Positions 10,509-21,855 of a DNA stretch of 64,000 nt are shown here, piece after piece. The first letter of the stretch is position 1. The number at the start of each line of letters is the position of its first letter. Below the pieces are notes generated by a model. The model worked only from the letters and a program-made list of their open reading frames with translations, ran no database searches and had not been told where the DNA came from. The DNA lies in NCBI GenBank assembly GCA_913020245.1, contig CAJWAD010000005.1, positions 1 through 64,000 on the forward strand, given 5' to 3'. Position numbers and translations under genes: made by a program. The DNA comes from an uncultured Oleiphilus sp. GTDB taxonomy: Bacteria > Pseudomonadota > Gammaproteobacteria > Pseudomonadales > Oleiphilaceae.

Positions 10509-11624
10509 ATGGGTGATTTAAGTCGCTCCGAAATCGATTATATTGCGCTCGCTTGCGACGGTGTGCGTGGTTTGAGGCCGTATTTGCCTGGCAAACCAAG
10601 TGAAGAGCTAGAGCGTGAGTTAGGTATTTCTAATATTGTTAAGCTCGCTAGTAACGAGAACCCACTTGGGCCAAGTGAACACGCACTGCAAGCAATTGCG
10701 CAAGCGAGTAAAGAATTAACGCGTTACCCGGATGGAAATGGCTTTTCTCTGAAATCGGCGCTGCATAAGCGCTTTGGTATTGACCCGGAATTAATTACGC
10801 TTGGCAATGGTTCTAATGACTTGTTAGACCTGATTACGCGTGCTTACGCAGACGCTGGAAAAGAAGTTATCTTCTCCCAATATGCCTTTGCCGTGTACGC
10901 GCTTTCAACGAGAGCGGTGGGGGCAACCGCCGTGGTAACGCCCGCGAAAAACTGGGGGCATGACCTGGATGCGATGTTGGCCGCGATTACCGACCGCACC
11001 CGTTTAATTTTTATTGCTAATCCAAATAATCCGACCGGTACGGCCCTAGATGAAGCGGCATTACGATTATTCTTAGAGCGCGTGCCCGCGCATATCATTG
11101 TTGTATTAGATGAAGCCTACTCTGAATACAGTTTGGATGATGCATTTCCAGATGGTCTCAAATTGATGGCCGATTATAGTAACTTGGTTGTGACGCGTAC
11201 GTTTTCTAAAGCTTGGGGCTTAGGCGCGTTGCGTGTCGGCTATGCGGTAGCGAATGCTGAGATTACTGATGTGCTCAACCGTGTGCGTCACCCATTTAAT
11301 GTAAATAGTCTGGCGTTGGCGGCCGCGACTGCGGTGTTAGATGACCATGAATACCTAGAGAAAGGGCGAGAAATTAATGCGCTCGGTCTGGTGCAGTTAG
11401 CTGAGGGGTTTGACCGCTTAGGCTTAGATTACATTCCTTCGGTGGGTAATTTTATTTGTGTGGATTCGAAGCAGGACGCTGCTGATTTATACCAGCGACT
11501 GCTGCACGAAGGTGTGATTGTAAGGCCGGTGGGTAATTACGGAATGCCCCAACATTTGCGTGTTTCGGTGGGTTTGCCAGAAGAGAATCAGCGCTTTTTA
11601 GATGCGTTAGAAAAGGTTCTTTAA
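10509..11624 (+). CDS. hisC: Histidinol-phosphate aminotransferase
   Basis: 371 aa; SNENPLGPS, PLP lysine region TFSKAWGLGALRVGY. Confidence 0.94.
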   Translation: MGDLSRSEIDYIALACDGVRGLRPYLPGKPSEELERELGISNIVKLASNENPLGPSEHALQAIAQASKELTRYPDGNGFSLKSALHKRFGIDPELITLGNGSNDLLDLITRAYADAGKEVIFSQYAFAVYALSTRAVGATAVVTPAKNWGHDLDAMLAAITDRTRLIFIANPNNPTGTALDEAALRLFLERVPAHIIVVLDEAYSEYSLDDAFPDGLKLMADYSNLVVTRTFSKAWGLGALRVGYAVANAEITDVLNRVRHPFNVNSLALAAATAVLDDHEYLEKGREINALGLVQLAEGFDRLGLDYIPSVGNFICVDSKQDAADLYQRLLHEGVIVRPVGNYGMPQHLRVSVGLPEENQRFLDALEKVL

Positions 11625-13840
11625 TGCGACAGCGCATTGATAAATTAGCGGTGATTGGGTTGGGCTTAATTGGTGGCTCGCTGACCTTAGCACTAAGAAA
11701 TGACGACTTTGTCGGCGAATCTGTCGGTTACACGCTAGATTATAATAATGCCAAACTCGGTGTTGAATTAGGTGTGGTTGACCGGGCGGTTGAAACCATA
11801 GAAGAGGCGGTTTGTGACGCCGATGTGATCTTGCTTGCTGTGCCAGTAAAAGCGTTCGAAGAAGTGTTGGCGCAAATTAAACCGCATATGAAAACCTGTG
11901 CGGTGCTTACGGACGCAGGCAGTGCGAAAGGTGTTTTTGTAGACGCGGTGCGCAAGGTTTTTGGCGATGTCCCGCCAAATATTGTGCCGGGGCACCCGAT
12001 TGCAGGCTCCGAGAAAAGTGGTGTAACGGCTGCGAAAGCTGATTTGTACGTTAACCACAAAGTCATTCTTACGCCGCTTGCGCACACCGATACTGAGGCG
12101 CTGAGCCTTGTGCGAACGATGTGGCGACGTTGCGGAGCAAACGTTCTGGAGATGTCGGTCCAGCATCATGATGATGTGTTAGCGGCGACCAGTCACTTGC
12201 CACATTTGCTTGCATTTTCGTTGGTCGATACCCTGGCTGGCGATCAAGATAATGAAGATATCTTTCGTTATGCTGCCGGTGGTTTTCGAGACTTCACACG
12301 GATCGCCGCCAGTGACCCAGTAATGTGGCATGATATATTTGTCGCCAATAAACACGCGACCTTGCGTGTATTAGACCGATTTACAGAAGGCTTGGCGAGC
12401 TTGCGTGATGCAGTTGAGTCTCAAGACAGTCAGGCTATGCTTGGGGTATTCACGCGTGCTCGCGGTGCCCGTGAACATTTTACCAAAGTGCTATCAGGAC
12501 AATCATACGTAAAGACTATGAATACAGATAACGTTGTTTTTAAAGCTCAGCCGGGTGGCGAAGTATGCGGCAGCATTCGTGTCGCGGGTGATAAATCTAT
12601 TTCTCATCGCTCAATTATGTTGGGTGCGTTGGCTGAGGGCGTGACCGAGGTTGAAGGTTTTCTCGAGGGAGAGGACAGCTTAGCGACGTTACAAGCTTTT
12701 CGGGATATGGGCGTTGTGATTGAGGGACCAACGCAAGGTCGTGTGCGAATTCATGGAGTAGGTTTAAATGGTTTACAGCCGCCACCGGGGCCTATTTACT
12801 TAGGTAATTCAGGGACTGGAATGCGTTTGTTTTCTGGTCTGTTGGCGGGCCAAGCATTTGATACCGAGCTAATTGGCGATGACTCTTTGTCTAAACGACC
12901 AATGGAGCGTGTGGCTGCGCCGCTTCGCTCAATGGGCGCTGTCATTGACTCTTCTGAGGGCGGCAGACCACCCCTTAAAATTAAAGGTGGGCAACCGCTT
13001 AAAGGTATCCATTACGACATGCCGATGGCGAGTGCGCAGGTCAAATCTTGTTTGTTGTTGGCCGGCATGTACGCCGAAGGTGAAACGCGTGTCACAGAGC
13101 CTGCGCCAACGCGCGACCATACGGAACGCATGCTCAATGGATTTGGGTACAAGGTTTTGCGTGATGGCGCGACCGCGTCATTGCAAGGTAATGGCCAGAT
13201 GATAGGCGGCAAAATTGACGTGCCTTCTGATATTTCCTCCGCTGCATTTTTTATGGTTGCCGCGTCGATCACGCCCCGCGCAGACTTGACGCTTGAACAC
13301 GTCGGTTTAAACCCAACGCGCATCGGCGTGATTAATATTCTTCGTGAAATGGGCGCAGACATTTCCATCACAAATGAGAAAAAGGTCGGTGGTGAGCCGG
13401 TAGGTGATATTCGCGTGCGCCATGCCTCACTCAAAGGCATTCATATTCCTGAAGACCAAGTGCCGCTCGCCATTGATGAGTTTCCAGTGTTATTTATTGC
13501 GGCTGTATGTGCCGAAGGTGAGACGGTTTTGTCAGGCGCCGAAGAGCTGCGCGTAAAAGAGAGTGACCGTATACAAGTGATGGCTGATGGGCTGGCGCAG
13601 CTGGGTGTGCGTACCGACGTGAAGCCCGATGGTATCGTAATTCGTCAATCAAGCATGTCGGGTGGTACGGTGTATAGTCATGGTGATCATCGCATCGCAA
13701 TGGCTTTTTCGGTCGCGGCTTTGCGTGCTCAAGGGGACATTATCATTAACGATTGTGCAAATGTGGCGACGTCTTTCCCTAACTTTGTTGAGCTTGCCTC
13801 GCGTGTGGGTATGAAGGTTTCCGTTGGGGGTGGCGCGTAA
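11624..13840 (+). CDS. tyrA-aroA: Fused prephenate dehydrogenase / 3-phosphoshikimate 1-carboxyvinyltransferase
   Basis: 738 aa; N-terminal GLGLIGGSLTLALR Rossmann; C-terminal EPSPS motifs GDKSISHRSIMLGALAEG and LGNSGTGMRL; 1-nt overlap with hisC (TAATG). Confidence 0.95.
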   Translation: MRQRIDKLAVIGLGLIGGSLTLALRNDDFVGESVGYTLDYNNAKLGVELGVVDRAVETIEEAVCDADVILLAVPVKAFEEVLAQIKPHMKTCAVLTDAGSAKGVFVDAVRKVFGDVPPNIVPGHPIAGSEKSGVTAAKADLYVNHKVILTPLAHTDTEALSLVRTMWRRCGANVLEMSVQHHDDVLAATSHLPHLLAFSLVDTLAGDQDNEDIFRYAAGGFRDFTRIAASDPVMWHDIFVANKHATLRVLDRFTEGLASLRDAVESQDSQAMLGVFTRARGAREHFTKVLSGQSYVKTMNTDNVVFKAQPGGEVCGSIRVAGDKSISHRSIMLGALAEGVTEVEGFLEGEDSLATLQAFRDMGVVIEGPTQGRVRIHGVGLNGLQPPPGPIYLGNSGTGMRLFSGLLAGQAFDTELIGDDSLSKRPMERVAAPLRSMGAVIDSSEGGRPPLKIKGGQPLKGIHYDMPMASAQVKSCLLLAGMYAEGETRVTEPAPTRDHTERMLNGFGYKVLRDGATASLQGNGQMIGGKIDVPSDISSAAFFMVAASITPRADLTLEHVGLNPTRIGVINILREMGADISITNEKKVGGEPVGDIRVRHASLKGIHIPEDQVPLAIDEFPVLFIAAVCAEGETVLSGAEELRVKESDRIQVMADGLAQLGVRTDVKPDGIVIRQSSMSGGTVYSHGDHRIAMAFSVAALRAQGDIIINDCANVATSFPNFVELASRVGMKVSVGGGA

Positions 13841-14509
13841 ATGACGGTGCCTGTTTTATGCATTGATGGACCGAGTGGCTCCGGCAAAGGCACAATTACG
13901 CAGCTTGTTGCACAGAAGCTAGGCTGGACTATTTTAGATAGTGGTGCCTTATATCGTTTAACTGCCTTGTCTGCTGAGCGGCAAGGTATCGCATGTAATG
14001 ACGCGCTATCGTTAGCTTCATTGGCAGCGACCCTGGACATTGAGTTTGTGGCATCGGCCTATGGTGAGCCGGTAAAGGTGCTGCTGGAAAGCGAGGATGT
14101 TACGCAAGCGATACGTCTCGAAACAACGGGCAATAATGCTTCAAAAGTTGCGGTATTGCCGGAGGTAAGAGCAGCTTTATTGCAAAGGCAGCGAGATTTT
14201 CGTCAGGCGCCAGGCTTAGTAGCTGATGGTCGTGATATGGGAACCGTTGTTTTTCCTGATGCGCCATTTAAGGTGTTTTTGACGGCATCGGCACAGGCTC
14301 GAGCTGAGCGACGCTTTCAACAGTTGAAGGCACAGGGCGAAGATGTTAGAATCGCGCACCTTTTGAAGGAGATCGAAGAGCGAGATGCTCGTGATATGGG
14401 CCGCAAAGCCGCGCCATTAAAGGCCGCAGACGATGCAGTGACGATTGACACGACCGCACATTCGATTGAGAAAGTGCTCGAAAACGTATTGGCGATTGTC
14501 AGCCGATAA
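13841..14509 (+). CDS. cmk: Cytidylate kinase
   Basis: 222 aa; IDGPSGSGKGTI P-loop; DGRDMGTVVFPDAPFKVFLTAS; starts directly after aroA stop. Confidence 0.95.
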   Translation: MTVPVLCIDGPSGSGKGTITQLVAQKLGWTILDSGALYRLTALSAERQGIACNDALSLASLAATLDIEFVASAYGEPVKVLLESEDVTQAIRLETTGNNASKVAVLPEVRAALLQRQRDFRQAPGLVADGRDMGTVVFPDAPFKVFLTASAQARAERRFQQLKAQGEDVRIAHLLKEIEERDARDMGRKAAPLKAADDAVTIDTTAHSIEKVLENVLAIVSR

Positions 14510-14640
14510 CATTTTTTCTCCTCCAAAACGAATTAATGAAACTTAGTTGATGCATAGGCTCGCCAGTGGCGCATCGGCTAGGTATTTTTGAACAGACCGT
14601 ATTGGCTGGTGATACGGAGAACCAAACCACAGGAAACATA

Positions 14641-16317
14641 ATGAGCGAGAGCTTTGCTGACTTATTTGAAGAAAGCCTAAAAGAAATAGATATGACCCCA
14701 GGGTCGATCGTTAAAGGTGTCGTTGTAGACATCGACAGTGACTGGGTTACTGTTAATGCGGGCTTGAAATCAGAGGGTGTTATACCTCTTTCACAATTTT
14801 TATCTGATACCGGTGATTTAGAGCTGGCGATCGGCGATACAGTAGATGTGGCGCTAGACGCGGTAGAAAACGGTTTTGGTGAGACACAATTGTCTCGTGA
14901 AAAGGCGAAGCGCGCCGAAGCTTGGATTGAGCTTGAGAAAGCCTTCGAAGCGGAAGAAATTGTTAAAGGAATTATAAACGGGAAAGTGAAAGGCGGCTTT
15001 ACAGTTGACCTAAAAACTATTCGTGCATTCCTGCCTGGTTCATTGGTTGATGTTCGTCCTGTTCGCGATACTTTGCATCTCGAAGGCAAAGAGCTTGAGT
15101 TCAAGGTTATCAAGCTAGACCAAAAGCGTAATAACGTGGTTGTTTCTCGCCGCGCGGTACTTGAAGCAGAAAACTCAGCAGAGCGTGATGAGCTGTTAGA
15201 GAACATGGCTGAAGGTATGGAAGTTAAGGGTATCGTCAAGAACCTTACAGATTACGGTGCATTCGTAGACTTAGGCGGTGTCGACGGCCTGCTACATATC
15301 ACTGATATGGCATGGAAACGTATTAAACACCCAAGTGAAATTGTAAATGTTGGCGACGAGATAAACGTAAAAGTGTTGAAGTTCGATCGTGAGCGTAATC
15401 GCGTATCACTTGGCCTCAAACAATTGGGTGAAGATCCATGGGTATCAATTAAACAGCGCTACCCAGAAAATACGCGTGTAATGGCGCGTGTCACCAACTT
15501 GACTGATTACGGTTGCTTCGCTGAAATTGAGGAAGGCGTAGAAGGACTTGTTCACGTTTCTGAAATGGATTGGACCAACAAGAACATACACCCATCTAAA
15601 GTGGTGCAGCTTGGTGATGAAGTAGAAGTGATGGTGCTCGATATTGATGAAGAGCGTCGTCGTATCTCCTTGGGTATTAAGCAATGTCATGCGAACCCAT
15701 GGGAAGAGTTCTCAAGCAACTTCAATAAAGAAGATAAAATCTCAGGTAAGATCAAGTCGATCACTGACTTCGGTATCTTTATTGGTCTTGATGGCGGCAT
15801 AGATGGTCTCGTGCACTTGTCTGACATTTCTTGGCATGAAGTCGGCGAAGAAGCGGTTCGTAAGTACAAGAAGGGTGATGAGATCGATACGGTTATTCTG
15901 TCTGTCGATCCAGAACGTGAGCGTATTTCACTCGGTATTAAGCAGCTAGAGCGTGATCCGTTTGCTGAATATGTCCAAGTGAACGATAAAGGCACAGTAA
16001 TCACGGGTACGGTCAAGTCAGTTGATGCGAAAGCGGCGATTGTTGAACTAGCAGAAGATGTTGAAGCCGTTCTTAAAGCCTCAGAAATGAGTCAGGATCG
16101 AGTGGAAGACCTCACTACGCAGCTCAAAGAAGGTGATCAAGTGGAAGCTAAGATCATCAACCTTGATCGAAAAAATCGCGTGATCAACTTGTCTGTTAAG
16201 TCGAAAGATATTGACGAAGAGAAGCAAGCGATGAAAGAAGTTCGTGAGAAGCAAGTTGAGTCCTCGGGCCCAACAACGATCGGTGATTTGATCAAAGAGC
16301 AGATGCAGAATCAGTAA
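14641..16317 (+). CDS. rpsA: 30S ribosomal protein S1
   Basis: Six S1 repeats; true start is likely ATG 14641 ([13 protein letters not shown]) rather than GTG 14566. Confidence 0.97.
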   Translation: MSESFADLFEESLKEIDMTPGSIVKGVVVDIDSDWVTVNAGLKSEGVIPLSQFLSDTGDLELAIGDTVDVALDAVENGFGETQLSREKAKRAEAWIELEKAFEAEEIVKGIINGKVKGGFTVDLKTIRAFLPGSLVDVRPVRDTLHLEGKELEFKVIKLDQKRNNVVVSRRAVLEAENSAERDELLENMAEGMEVKGIVKNLTDYGAFVDLGGVDGLLHITDMAWKRIKHPSEIVNVGDEINVKVLKFDRERNRVSLGLKQLGEDPWVSIKQRYPENTRVMARVTNLTDYGCFAEIEEGVEGLVHVSEMDWTNKNIHPSKVVQLGDEVEVMVLDIDEERRRISLGIKQCHANPWEEFSSNFNKEDKISGKIKSITDFGIFIGLDGGIDGLVHLSDISWHEVGEEAVRKYKKGDEIDTVILSVDPERERISLGIKQLERDPFAEYVQVNDKGTVITGTVKSVDAKAAIVELAEDVEAVLKASEMSQDRVEDLTTQLKEGDQVEAKIINLDRKNRVINLSVKSKDIDEEKQAMKEVREKQVESSGPTTIGDLIKEQMQNQ

Positions 16318-16338
16318 CTGCTTGTTAAATAATCAAAA

Positions 16339-16366
16339 AAACAGGCCTCTGGCCTGTTTTTTTTTG
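16339..16366 (+). terminator. Rho-independent terminator after rpsA
   Basis: aaacaggcctctggcctgtttttttttg: 9-bp stem, 3-nt loop, T tract. Confidence 0.92.
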
Positions 16367-16421
16367 TCTTTTTTTTTTCCTTGTCTACACTTCTATTGAA
16401 CGGATTTTTTAGGGAAAATCA

Positions 16422-16718
16422 ATGACTAAGTCTGAGTTGGTAGAAATTATCGCCTCAAAACAGACCCAACTTTCAGTGAAAGATGTTGAACTCGCGGTAA
16501 AAACTATTATCGATTTAATGTCTTCGACCCTGGCATCGGGCCAACGCATCGAGATTCGAGGGTTTGGGAGCTTCTGTTTGCACTATCGTGCGCCACGTGT
16601 TGGGCGTAACCCCAAAACAGGTGACTCGGTAACGTTGGATGCGAAGCATGTCCCACATTTTAAACCCGGTAAAGAGTTACGTGATTTGGTGAATGACAGT
16701 TTAAAAGAAGGTTATTAA
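16422..16718 (+). CDS. ihfB: Integration host factor subunit beta
   Basis: 98 aa; [26 protein letters not shown]. Confidence 0.95.
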   Translation: MTKSELVEIIASKQTQLSVKDVELAVKTIIDLMSSTLASGQRIEIRGFGSFCLHYRAPRVGRNPKTGDSVTLDAKHVPHFKPGKELRDLVNDSLKEGY

Positions 16719-16827
16719 TACGATGCGGCGATGCTTGGTTTGCATTGCTTTAATAAGCCCTTGATAGCTACTTCCCCCCTCATGCTAATATACTGCTTTA
16801 GAAAATCTAGATTTTGGGACTTTTTTA

Positions 16828-17118
16828 ATGTCTAAGGTCCGTTTGCTTGTTGAAACGCTTATTCTTCTGGTCATAGTATGCTTGACGATAGCATTTATAA
16901 TGACTAATCGCTCTGATATTGAGCTTGATCTTTTGTTCGCCGCGTATCAGGTTGATTTGGGTATTGCGTTAGTTGTGGCGTTTGTTATCGGCTCGTTAAT
17001 TGGGTTTCTATTTCGTTTGCCTCAAATGTTCAAGCGTTCTTCGCGACTAAAAAAACCCGCGATATCAAAAGCCTCCTCTTCAAAAAACGCGCAAAAATCG
17101 CTCAATGCTCCTTCTTAA
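16828..17118 (+). CDS. lapA: Lipopolysaccharide assembly protein A-like (DUF1049) membrane protein
   Basis: 96 aa, two TM segments, position between ihfB and lapB. Confidence 0.85.
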   Translation: MSKVRLLVETLILLVIVCLTIAFIMTNRSDIELDLLFAAYQVDLGIALVVAFVIGSLIGFLFRLPQMFKRSSRLKKPAISKASSSKNAQKSLNAPS

Positions 17119-17124
17119 GGGTTC

Positions 17125-18288
17125 GTGAGTGTGGATGGTTTACTGCATCTATCTGCTCTATTGTTGGCTATCGCAATTGGTTGGCTGTTGGGGCGAAATC
17201 CGCTGGCGTTCAAAAAAATTCAGAGTGCTGAGCGGCCTTTAAATAAACACCCCCTGCAATTATTGTTTGATTCGTATAATGATGAAGCGCTCGATGAATT
17301 TATTCATTCTTTAGAGGTGAAACCCGAGACGCTCAACTTGCATTTGTCTATTGGTAAGCACTTTCGACAAGAAGGTGAAGTTGATAAGGCGATTTTGGTG
17401 CATCAGAACTTGCTTGCTCATCCACAGCTTAGCACAAAGAATTCAGCGCCGATTATCTATGAGCTTGCCAAAGACTACAAAGCGGCTGGTTTGTTTGATC
17501 GTGCGGAATCACTGTTACAGCAATTGCTGAACTCGAGGGCCTTCTCGCTGAAGGCTAAGCGCTTGCTGCTTGAGTTGCTGGAGCATGAGAAGGAATGGGA
17601 GCAAGCGATTGAGATTGCAAAGACCATTGATGTTAAGCAATTTGAAACAATAAATTTACGGGTTGCACACTACTATTGTGAAATTGCGGAAGCTGACATT
17701 CGAGAGGGTGGTATTACCGATGCTCGTCGTCATCTGAAAAGAGCAATGTCGGCGAGTAAATTATGCACGCGCGCATATTTAACTCAGGCGCGATTAGAGA
17801 TGCAGTATGGACGCTTCAATTATGCGATAAAAATTCTCAAGCGCATGATTGACAAAGTGCCTGACGATACGGCGATTGCTTTGCCAGTTTTGTTGGAATG
17901 CTCTGAGGCGAGTGACACCCTCGTTGCTTATCAAAAATATCTAATGGAGCGGTACGATCAGACAGGTGACGGGTCAGTTTTGCTATTTTTAGTGGAGGCC
18001 TTGGTCTGTTTAGGTGAGGATTCACGCGCTATTGGGTTGTTAGAGCGTGCGGAGGACGAATCACCGAGTCTAAGTGTACTTGAGCTCTTGATTCAGAAGG
18101 TCGGGGCAAGCGACAATAGCTACCAAGAACGAATCTTGCCTCTTCTGCTAAAAGCGCTTCGCAAAGCAAAGCAGGGTCGCTCAAATTACGTTTGTGGTTC
18201 TTGCGGATTCAGTGGTAAACAATTGCATTGGCGGTGTCCTAGCTGTAAGAGTTGGCAAACGATTAAACCTCAATTAGATCATCCCTAG
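17125..18288 (+). CDS. lapB: Lipopolysaccharide assembly protein B (TPR protein with C-terminal rubredoxin-like zinc ribbon)
   Basis: 387 aa; N-terminal TM, TPRs, C-terminal [23 protein letters not shown]. Confidence 0.93.
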   Translation: MSVDGLLHLSALLLAIAIGWLLGRNPLAFKKIQSAERPLNKHPLQLLFDSYNDEALDEFIHSLEVKPETLNLHLSIGKHFRQEGEVDKAILVHQNLLAHPQLSTKNSAPIIYELAKDYKAAGLFDRAESLLQQLLNSRAFSLKAKRLLLELLEHEKEWEQAIEIAKTIDVKQFETINLRVAHYYCEIAEADIREGGITDARRHLKRAMSASKLCTRAYLTQARLEMQYGRFNYAIKILKRMIDKVPDDTAIALPVLLECSEASDTLVAYQKYLMERYDQTGDGSVLLFLVEALVCLGEDSRAIGLLERAEDESPSLSVLELLIQKVGASDNSYQERILPLLLKALRKAKQGRSNYVCGSCGFSGKQLHWRCPSCKSWQTIKPQLDHP

Positions 18289-18301
18289 GTATTTCAAAGA
18301 C

Positions 18302-19009
18302 ATGCATGTAGCAAACAACGCTTCCTCTCCTATTTTAGTTGCCTTAGATTACCCCGATATGGCGCAAGCCATGGCAATGGCGGAACGTTTAGATCCCTCA
18401 ATTTGTCGGGTGAAGGTGGGTAAAGAGCTCTTTACACGTTGTGGGCCAGCCATTATAGAGGCCCTGCAGAAAAAAGATTTTCAAGTGTTTTTAGATCTGA
18501 AATTTCACGATATCCCAAATACGACGGCAAACGCGGTGGCAGTGGCCGCGGAGCTGGGTGTCTGGATGGTGAATGTGCATGCGTCCGGTGGACGACGCAT
18601 GTTAGAGGCATGTGTTGATAGGCTCTCAACTTACTCGCAGCGACCCCTATTGATTGGTGTCACCGTTCTAACCAGCATGCAGCGTGAAGACTTACAAGGC
18701 ATTGGTTTAGATGCCAGCCCCATCGCGCATGTTGAACGTTTGGCCGCGTTAAGTAAACAAGCTGGCTTGGATGGTGTGGTCTGTTCTTCCCACGAAGTGA
18801 GCTCACTTAAATTGGCGCTAGGCGAACAATTTAAGCTGGTCACGCCGGGTATTCGCCCTTTAGATGCTGCCTTAGGTGATCAAAAGCGAGTGATGACGCC
18901 CGCTCAAGCATTAGCCGCGGGGTCTGATTATTTAGTGATTGGAAGACCCATTACGCAGGCTCACGATCCTGATAAAGCTTTGCGTAATATCTTGGCTGAA
19001 CTCAGTTAA
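18302..19009 (+). CDS. pyrF: Orotidine 5'-phosphate decarboxylase
   Basis: 235 aa; [27 protein letters not shown]. Confidence 0.96.
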   Translation: MHVANNASSPILVALDYPDMAQAMAMAERLDPSICRVKVGKELFTRCGPAIIEALQKKDFQVFLDLKFHDIPNTTANAVAVAAELGVWMVNVHASGGRRMLEACVDRLSTYSQRPLLIGVTVLTSMQREDLQGIGLDASPIAHVERLAALSKQAGLDGVVCSSHEVSSLKLALGEQFKLVTPGIRPLDAALGDQKRVMTPAQALAAGSDYLVIGRPITQAHDPDKALRNILAELS

Positions 19010-19037
19010 AAACGTATAAACATTAATCGTTAACCGT

Positions 19038-19550
19038 GTGCCAGAACAGTTTATGGACAGCTTGATTACGTATTATCTCGAAATGCAGACACCGCAAGCA
19101 TTCTCCGAGCAGGCCCATTTTGACTTAAAAGAAATAGAAACGCCGCAATTTCAGTTTAACCGTTTTTTATATCAGCTGGTCGGCAGTGCATGGCAATGGA
19201 CTGATAAATTAAGTTGGAATAGTGAACAATGGCAAGCACTTGTTAACAATCCGTATCACCGCACCTGGGTCGCCTATCAGCAGGGTGCAATCGTTGGGTA
19301 TTATGAGTTGCAGCGAGTTCACGATGATGTTGAGCTCTTGTATTTCGGTTTAAGCCCTCAATTTATTGGTAAGCGTCTCGGCAAGGTATTACTTGAGGCT
19401 GCCATAAGGTCAGCGTGGCAATGGCAGGGCGCGAAGCGCGTTTGGGTGCATACCTGCAATTTAGATCATCCCGCTGCGTTGGCTAATTATCAAGCGAGAG
19501 GGTTTACCCTTTATGATCAAACCGAAGAGAGATTGCCCGCGCCGCTCTGA
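19038..19550 (+). CDS. GNAT family N-acetyltransferase
   Basis: 170 aa; LYFGLSPQFIGKRLGKVLLEAAI acetyl-CoA binding signature. Confidence 0.8.
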   Translation: MPEQFMDSLITYYLEMQTPQAFSEQAHFDLKEIETPQFQFNRFLYQLVGSAWQWTDKLSWNSEQWQALVNNPYHRTWVAYQQGAIVGYYELQRVHDDVELLYFGLSPQFIGKRLGKVLLEAAIRSAWQWQGAKRVWVHTCNLDHPAALANYQARGFTLYDQTEERLPAPL

Positions 19551-19689
19551 ACGAATACTCGTTTGTTAAGTAGATTAGCACTCTATTGTTTCGCTATAAT
19601 GCCGACGCTTTTTTGAGCAAAATGCTTAGTGGCCTGTGAATCATTGTAATGCGTGCAGGGTTAAGCCGAACCGAAGCTGAGTAGCGAAT

Positions 19690-20589
19690 ATGCAATCATT
19701 AATTGGATCTGAAAAATACGAGTTTAATAAACTTCAAAAACGTCTGAGATCAGGCGCTGGAAAAGCTATTGCCGACTATAAAATGATTGAAGCGGGTGAT
19801 CGCATTATGGTGTGTTTATCCGGCGGTAAAGATAGCTATACGATGCTTAGTATTTTAATTGGTTTGCAGAAAAGTGCGCCGGTTGACTTCGAACTGGTTG
19901 CGGTAAACTTAGATCAAAAACAACCGGGATTTCCAGCGCATATCTTGCCTGAATATTTAGAGTCTCTTGGTATTGAATATTACATCGTTGATCGTGATAC
20001 CTACTCAATTGTGAAATCGAAGATTCCTGAGGGTAAGACAACTTGTGGGCTTTGTTCGCGCTTACGACGGGGCACCCTTTACTCCTTTGCAGAAGATATT
20101 CAAGCGACCAAAATTGCCCTGGGCCATCATAAAGACGATATTGTTGAAACCTTATTTTTAAATATGTTTCACGGATCAAAGCTCTCGGCGATGCCACCCA
20201 AGCTCTTATCGGACGATCAACGTAACGTTGTGATTCGACCACTCGCGTATTGTCGAGAAAAAGATATCTCACGCTATTCTGAGGTGATGGAGTACCCGAT
20301 TATTCCCTGCAATTTGTGTGGTTCTCAGGCAAACCTTCAGCGTCAAGCAATTAAAGGAATGTTGTTGAGTTGGGAGCGTGAGCATCCCTCTCGCGTGGAG
20401 GCAATTTTTAGTGCCTTACAAAATATTGCGCCTTCACAACTGGCAGACACCGAACTATTTGATTTTGAAAGTTTACAGGTTGACCGCTCAGGAGAACGAA
20501 AAGCCTATGAGTTTGCATTAGGGCATAACGTCTCTTCATCTCGCCCGAAAACTGATGATAGTTTGGCGCAAATTTTAGAAATCCATTAA
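19690..20589 (+). CDS. ttcA: tRNA 2-thiocytidine(32) synthetase
   Basis: 299 aa; [12 protein letters not shown]-loop, [10 protein letters not shown] and CNLCGSQ cysteine motifs. Confidence 0.95.
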   Translation: MQSLIGSEKYEFNKLQKRLRSGAGKAIADYKMIEAGDRIMVCLSGGKDSYTMLSILIGLQKSAPVDFELVAVNLDQKQPGFPAHILPEYLESLGIEYYIVDRDTYSIVKSKIPEGKTTCGLCSRLRRGTLYSFAEDIQATKIALGHHKDDIVETLFLNMFHGSKLSAMPPKLLSDDQRNVVIRPLAYCREKDISRYSEVMEYPIIPCNLCGSQANLQRQAIKGMLLSWEREHPSRVEAIFSALQNIAPSQLADTELFDFESLQVDRSGERKAYEFALGHNVSSSRPKTDDSLAQILEIH

Positions 20590-20591
20590 AC

Positions 20592-20618
20592 ACCTAGTGT
20601 TAATTAATTAGGTTTTTT
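20592..20618 (+). terminator. Possible terminator after ttcA
   Basis: ACCTAGT-gttaatta-ATTAGGT followed by TTTTTT; weak AT-rich stem with one wobble. Confidence 0.4.
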
Positions 20619-20706
20619 CGGGTCTCGCGTTGATTGGTTCATGTGAGACTGTTGTTACCTATTTTTAATGATGAATGCCTTACGTCTGATCCATAATTTA
20701 AGCTTT

Positions 20707-20725
20707 AAAATGATAATCATTCATA
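20707..20725. promoter_or_regulatory. Candidate Fur box
   Basis: aaAATGATAATCATTcat, 13 nt identical to the core of GATAATGATAATCATTATC, about 50 bp upstream of the AraC-like gene. Confidence 0.6.
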
Positions 20726-20773
20726 AACAATGACTCATTACTTTAAGTACCCGATTTAATCATCAACACGGAT

Positions 20774-21760
20774 GTGAACAGCAAGGTGCAGATTAGTTTA
20801 CAAGATTTACACTTTGACTCGGCAACAGAGCAGGGTGATGCGCACTCCTGGATGAGTATGCGTTACAAGCAATTGAGCTCGGGCAAGTATCAAGGCCGTA
20901 TTCGGGTCATTAATTTTGAAAATTTTAAACTCGTTGCTGAAACACAGAATCAAACTATCCAAAAGCTTGGCGTCTTTTCAGATCAGTATTGTGGTCTAGC
21001 CTACGCCCATAACCAGACCCCTACCGATATCCGCGCGGATGAATATCAACCTTCAGGTGAAGACGTTATGTTTTTGTTTGCGGGTGGAAAACCGTTCGAT
21101 GTGCAAGTTGAGGCGAACACAGACATCGTTTATTTTCTGTTTGAGCACAGCTATCTGATGCAATGGGCTCGCGTTATGAATCCGTCAAAATGGCAGCAGG
21201 TAGCTCTGATTACAGAACCATTTGTCTCGTCAGAACGGAAGTCGATAGAGAGCTATGTTAACTTATTACTCGAGTATATGGGGCAAGAAGGGTTAAATGA
21301 TGAACAGGCGATTGAAGCTATTGGAAATGAATTACTGGATTTAATTCTTGTTTCAATCGCCACTGCCTCCCCCCGCGATTTGGATCAAACGGCTGACTTG
21401 AATGCGCGACGGCTGGATTCCTCATTAGTCAGTGAAGCGATTCAATTTATTGATACGATGCATGCGTCGGAGCGCTCGCCTGGGGTTAAAGACTTATGCG
21501 AACATCTTACGGTAAGTGAGGATACCTTGTTGAAAAGCTTTACAGCCCACTTGGGTCTGTCTACGAAAGCTTATTTGAGGATAAATCGTTTGAATGGCGC
21601 ACGCACGCACTTACTCAAGTCCAACGGCACCGATGACCTGAAAAACATTGCGGCGCGTTGGCATTTTTTGGATATGTCCGAATTCTCGGAAGAATATCAA
21701 CAGATGTTTGGAGAGCTACCGATAGAGACGTTAGGGCGTGGCATCGACGTGAACAATTAA
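20774..21760 (+). CDS. AraC-family transcriptional regulator
   Basis: 328 aa; cupin-like N-terminus, C-terminal double HTH (DLCEHLTVSEDTLLKSFTAHLGLSTKAYLRINRLNGA...). Confidence 0.8.
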   Translation: MNSKVQISLQDLHFDSATEQGDAHSWMSMRYKQLSSGKYQGRIRVINFENFKLVAETQNQTIQKLGVFSDQYCGLAYAHNQTPTDIRADEYQPSGEDVMFLFAGGKPFDVQVEANTDIVYFLFEHSYLMQWARVMNPSKWQQVALITEPFVSSERKSIESYVNLLLEYMGQEGLNDEQAIEAIGNELLDLILVSIATASPRDLDQTADLNARRLDSSLVSEAIQFIDTMHASERSPGVKDLCEHLTVSEDTLLKSFTAHLGLSTKAYLRINRLNGARTHLLKSNGTDDLKNIAARWHFLDMSEFSEEYQQMFGELPIETLGRGIDVNN

Positions 21761-21855
21761 TGCAACATGATACGTTTCCGCTCATTCATTTGTTTTTGTT
21801 AAGGCTATAAATTATCGCCAATAGAAGTCGGCCCTTTCTATACTTATTTGCCCGT

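Noticed and set aside
11624-13840. tyrA-aroA fusion as a possible novel fusion
   Set aside because: This fusion is known in Pseudomonas and relatives; listed as a feature only.
14499-15239. 246-aa minus-strand ORF overlapping rpsA
   Set aside because: Antisense to strongly conserved rpsA; Ser/Thr-rich composition typical of a shadow frame.
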